From Desulfotruncus arcticus DSM 17038 (GTDB lineage: Bacteria; Bacillota; Desulfotomaculia; Desulfotomaculales; Desulfallaceae): a stretch of DNA of 64,000 nt. Position numbers and translations under genes: made by a program. Shown piece after piece: positions 62,166 through 64,000 of the stretch (position 1 is the stretch's first letter; each line of letters begins with the position of its first letter). The notes under the pieces were generated by a model. That model was not told the DNA's origin. It searched no databases and was given only the letters and a program-made list of their open reading frames with translations. The stretch covers positions 62,001-126,000 of the forward strand of contig NZ_FOOX01000010.1 in the NCBI RefSeq assembly GCF_900113335.1. Reading direction: 5' to 3'.

Positions 62166-63138
62166 CCGAATGGTGATCTCCTTTTGCACCAGCTGAAATC
62201 AGAATATATTCTTGTTTACCCACTTTGGCGAGACTCGCGAGACATAGACCGGCCTCATCGGTATATCCAGTTTTTCCCCCTAAAATTTCCCCATCAATAA
62301 TGTTTTTAGTGTTGAGGTCTTCAAACATGGTACTGTAAAAGGTTATCCCGCCAGGGTGCTTATTAGTAGGTGGTGTGGAATAACGGGATGAAGTAAAAAT
62401 ATCCCGGAAAGTATCATTTTGCAGAGCATAGCTTAGAAGAATAGCCAGATCTTTGACTGTTGTGTAGTGGTTTACATTGTGAAGTCCGGTCGCATTTTCA
62501 AAATGGGTATTTTCCATGCCAAAATCTGCCGCCTTTTGATTCATTAATTTTACAAAATTCTGCTCTGATCCCGCAATCTGATCAGCAAGTCCAATACAGC
62601 ACTCAGCGCCGCTCGGCAGCATTACTCCGTATAACAGATCGATTGCCCTGACCTGCTCACCCGGTTGGAATCCGGCCATTGATGCATCTGCTTCGTACAG
62701 TCCCTGAAACGTAGAATTGGTAAGTTTGATTTCTTCCTTCAGGTCAGGTAATTCTTCTATCGCCACAATGGCTGTCATCATTTTAGTCAAAGAAGCAGGA
62801 TAGACTTTTTCTTCGCTGTTTTTTTGCATCAGGATGTTATGATCTTTTAAACGGATCAGAATCGCATTAGGACTGTTCAGATTGTCGAAAGATATAGAAA
62901 CAGAGTGATCGGGTTCTATCTTTGACGGAGGAACCGGTGTTGTTCTATCGTCAGAAGAATCGGGTGTTATCTTTAAAGAAGAATATGACGTGGTTTTATC
63001 GTCATATTCTTCTTTAAAGATGTGCTGGTATCCTGGAATAATGATGGATTTATAAACAAAAGCAGCAATTCCAACCATCAACAGAAGTGCTACAAATATG
63101 CGTATTCCTAACTTTTTCTTTTTTACTTTTCGTACCAT
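62113..63138 (-). CDS. vanY: serine-type D-Ala-D-Ala carboxypeptidase (S11, vanY of vanG-type operon)
   Basis: 341 residues. N-terminal membrane anchor (about 9-30), a Ser/Thr/Pro-rich spacer, then the penicillin-binding carboxypeptidase domain: S-x-x-K in YPASLTKMMTAI, the second motif as LPSGAECC (Ser-Gly-Ala rather than Ser-x-Asn), and KTG in ILGGKTGYTDEAG. It removes the terminal D-Ala of peptidoglycan stems. AAGGAG precedes the ATG. It follows vanS by about 90 bases that contain VanR-type repeats, as in vanG operons (vanR-S-Y). Apparently intact. Confidence 0.85.
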   Translation of the reverse strand: MVRKVKKKKLGIRIFVALLLMVGIAAFVYKSIIIPGYQHIFKEEYDDKTTSYSSLKITPDSSDDRTTPVPPSKIEPDHSVSISFDNLNSPNAILIRLKDHNILMQKNSEEKVYPASLTKMMTAIVAIEELPDLKEEIKLTNSTFQGLYEADASMAGFQPGEQVRAIDLLYGVMLPSGAECCIGLADQIAGSEQNFVKLMNQKAADFGMENTHFENATGLHNVNHYTTVKDLAILLSYALQNDTFRDIFTSSRYSTPPTNKHPGGITFYSTMFEDLNTKNIIDGEILGGKTGYTDEAGLCLASLAKVGKQEYILISAGAKGDHHSEQYNITDALAVYNSIRK

Positions 63139-63193
63139 AATAAAACAACTCCTTATTCTGTGATGATATTATTTAATCGCAGAACAAGAAGCT

Positions 63194-63236
63194 ATGTTGG
63201 AATTCCATCTTATGAACTTCTTAAGATTTTCTTATA
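63194..63236 (-). promoter_or_regulatory. VanR-type 11-bp repeats upstream of vanY (copy C)
   Basis: CTTATGAACTT, CTTAAGATTTT and CTTATAACGGA in tandem (63209-63241), preceded by ATGTTGGAATT exactly as in copies A and B. The last unit overlaps the vanS stop. The shared block suggests the same regulator and promoter geometry at three places. Confidence 0.68.
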
Positions 63237-64000
63237 ACGGAAGCTTTACTGTAAATGTAGTATTTTCCGGGTTGCTTTCCACAGAGATTGTGCCATCGTG
63301 AGCCTTGACAATTTCTTGTGCGATTGCCAAACCCAGTCCTGCTCCACCCGTGCTTGTGGAACGTGCAGTATCTAATCGGTAAAATTTTTCAAAAATACTA
63401 TCAAGCTTTGCCTGCGGGATTGGATTTCCCTGATTAGTAAAAGTTATAATAATATTTTTGTCCTGCTGTTTAGCAGAAATGTCAATGACGCTGTTTTCAT
63501 AGCTATAGGCTATCGCATTTTTCAGAATGTTATTGAACACACGGGCCAGTTTATCGGCATCTCCCCACAGTGTTAAGCCGTCAGGCACATTGACGGACAC
63601 CTGCTTTTCCTGTGGAGTCAGCATTGGATAGAATTCATCTGCCATCTGCTGGAGCATGAACAGTAAATTGATTTTTTCTTTATTCAAAACAATAGTTTGA
63701 AGATTAAATCTTGTGATCTCAAAAAACTCATTTATAAGCTGCTCTAACCGATAAGCTTTTTCCAAGGTAATACCGACATATTTTGCCTTCTGTTCAGGAG
63801 GCATATCAGGAGCTTCATCCAGAAGACTTAAGTATCCTATAACAGAGGTCAGAGGTGTCTTTATATCATGAGCCAAGTAAACTACCAAATCATTTTTGCG
63901 CTGCTCGGCATCAAGTGCGGCTTTCTTTTGTTTTTCCAAGTTGTTTTTTATCTGATTAAGCTTATTTTCCATAAAATCCAATTCCGGTGATAATGTAATT
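63232..64000 (-). CDS. vanS: VanS-type sensor histidine kinase (partial, 5' end outside window)
   Basis: The catalytic half is visible: H-box YLAHDIKTPLTSVIGYL with the phospho-acceptor His, N-box FNNILKNAIAYS, and G-boxes GGAGLGLAIAQEIVKAHDG. The frame stays open to the window edge (ITLSPELDFM), so the sensor region lies beyond. The sequence, including EKAYRLEQLINEFFEITRFN, matches VanS of vanB/vanG-type operons in my recollection. It would phosphorylate a VanR encoded just outside the window and thereby act at the 11-bp repeats. Confidence 0.85.
   Translation of the reverse strand, partial: ITLSPELDFMENKLNQIKNNLEKQKKAALDAEQRKNDLVVYLAHDIKTPLTSVIGYLSLLDEAPDMPPEQKAKYVGITLEKAYRLEQLINEFFEITRFNLQTIVLNKEKINLLFMLQQMADEFYPMLTPQEKQVSVNVPDGLTLWGDADKLARVFNNILKNAIAYSYENSVIDISAKQQDKNIIITFTNQGNPIPQAKLDSIFEKFYRLDTARSTSTGGAGLGLAIAQEIVKAHDGTISVESNPENTTFTVKLPL

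Overview
The window looks like chromosomal DNA of a spore-forming, anaerobic, Desulfotomaculum-like Firmicute (Peptococcaceae or a neighbouring family). This is inferred from strong Gram-positive Shine-Dalgarno sequences, frequent GTG/TTG starts, mixed base composition, typical protein families (DUF5305, DUF1638, AidB-like acyl-CoA dehydrogenase, Cache chemoreceptors, large GGDEF/EAL proteins) and small interspersed intergenic repeats. I see no rRNA, tRNA, CRISPR array or intact insertion sequence.

Layout. (1) 1-10 kb, minus strand: a histidine-kinase-like membrane gene cut by the window edge, a DUF5305 protein, a small exported protein, a stand-alone receiver that has lost its catalytic residues, a 1028-residue hybrid kinase with two kinase modules, a GGDEF-EAL-CBS-GGDEF protein and a chemoreceptor. 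(2) 10-12 kb: a hairpin-rich non-coding stretch and a secreted PHP-domain protein with a C-terminal FIMAH-like domain. (3) 12.2-28.0 kb: one tight operon of five large proteins (1106, 1148, 933, 1588 and about 460 residues), none with a signal peptide. The first carries an M23 (LytM) endopeptidase and two peptidoglycan-binding-like repeats, and the second a DUF6603-like domain. An AraC-type regulator is divergent. This is the best candidate here for an undescribed system. (4) 29-33 kb: AidB-like acyl-CoA dehydrogenase, an FMN split-barrel protein, and a DUF1638-Crp/Fnr-winged-helix operon whose divergent promoter holds two Crp/Fnr-type palindromes.

(5) 33-47.5 kb, minus strand: a ThDP enzyme, then a phosphonate uptake and C-P lyase operon, transcribed phnG-H-I-J-K, hexapeptide transferase, phnL-D-C-E-E-M, GNAT, inositol-monophosphatase-like phosphatase, GntR. 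No phnN or phnP is seen. (6) 47.7-52.8 kb, accessory: TetR, an orphan OmpR-type regulator, an ATC-hydrolase-family protein, a Tn3 transposase tail, a frameshifted CARDB-toxin-44 gene, an AbrB/RelE-type toxin-antitoxin pair and a PHP phosphatase.

(7) 52.9-64 kb: a vanG-type glycopeptide-resistance operon that has been split and has decayed. At the right end are vanS (cut by the edge) and a serine-type vanY. About 8 kb away lie a frameshifted vanG ligase, a vanXY that has lost its catalytic core and a 14-codon vanT stub. Between the halves sits a six-gene ABC operon: sugar-type permeases, HlyD-like adaptor, MacB-like permease, MalK-type ATPase and binding lipoprotein. It is bounded on both sides by diverged copies (about 150 bp) of the vanY 3' end plus promoter region. 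Each copy carries tandem 11-bp repeats (CTTAWNAANNN) of the kind OmpR-family regulators such as VanR bind, and a third set precedes vanY. The ABC operon therefore probably came under VanR-type control.
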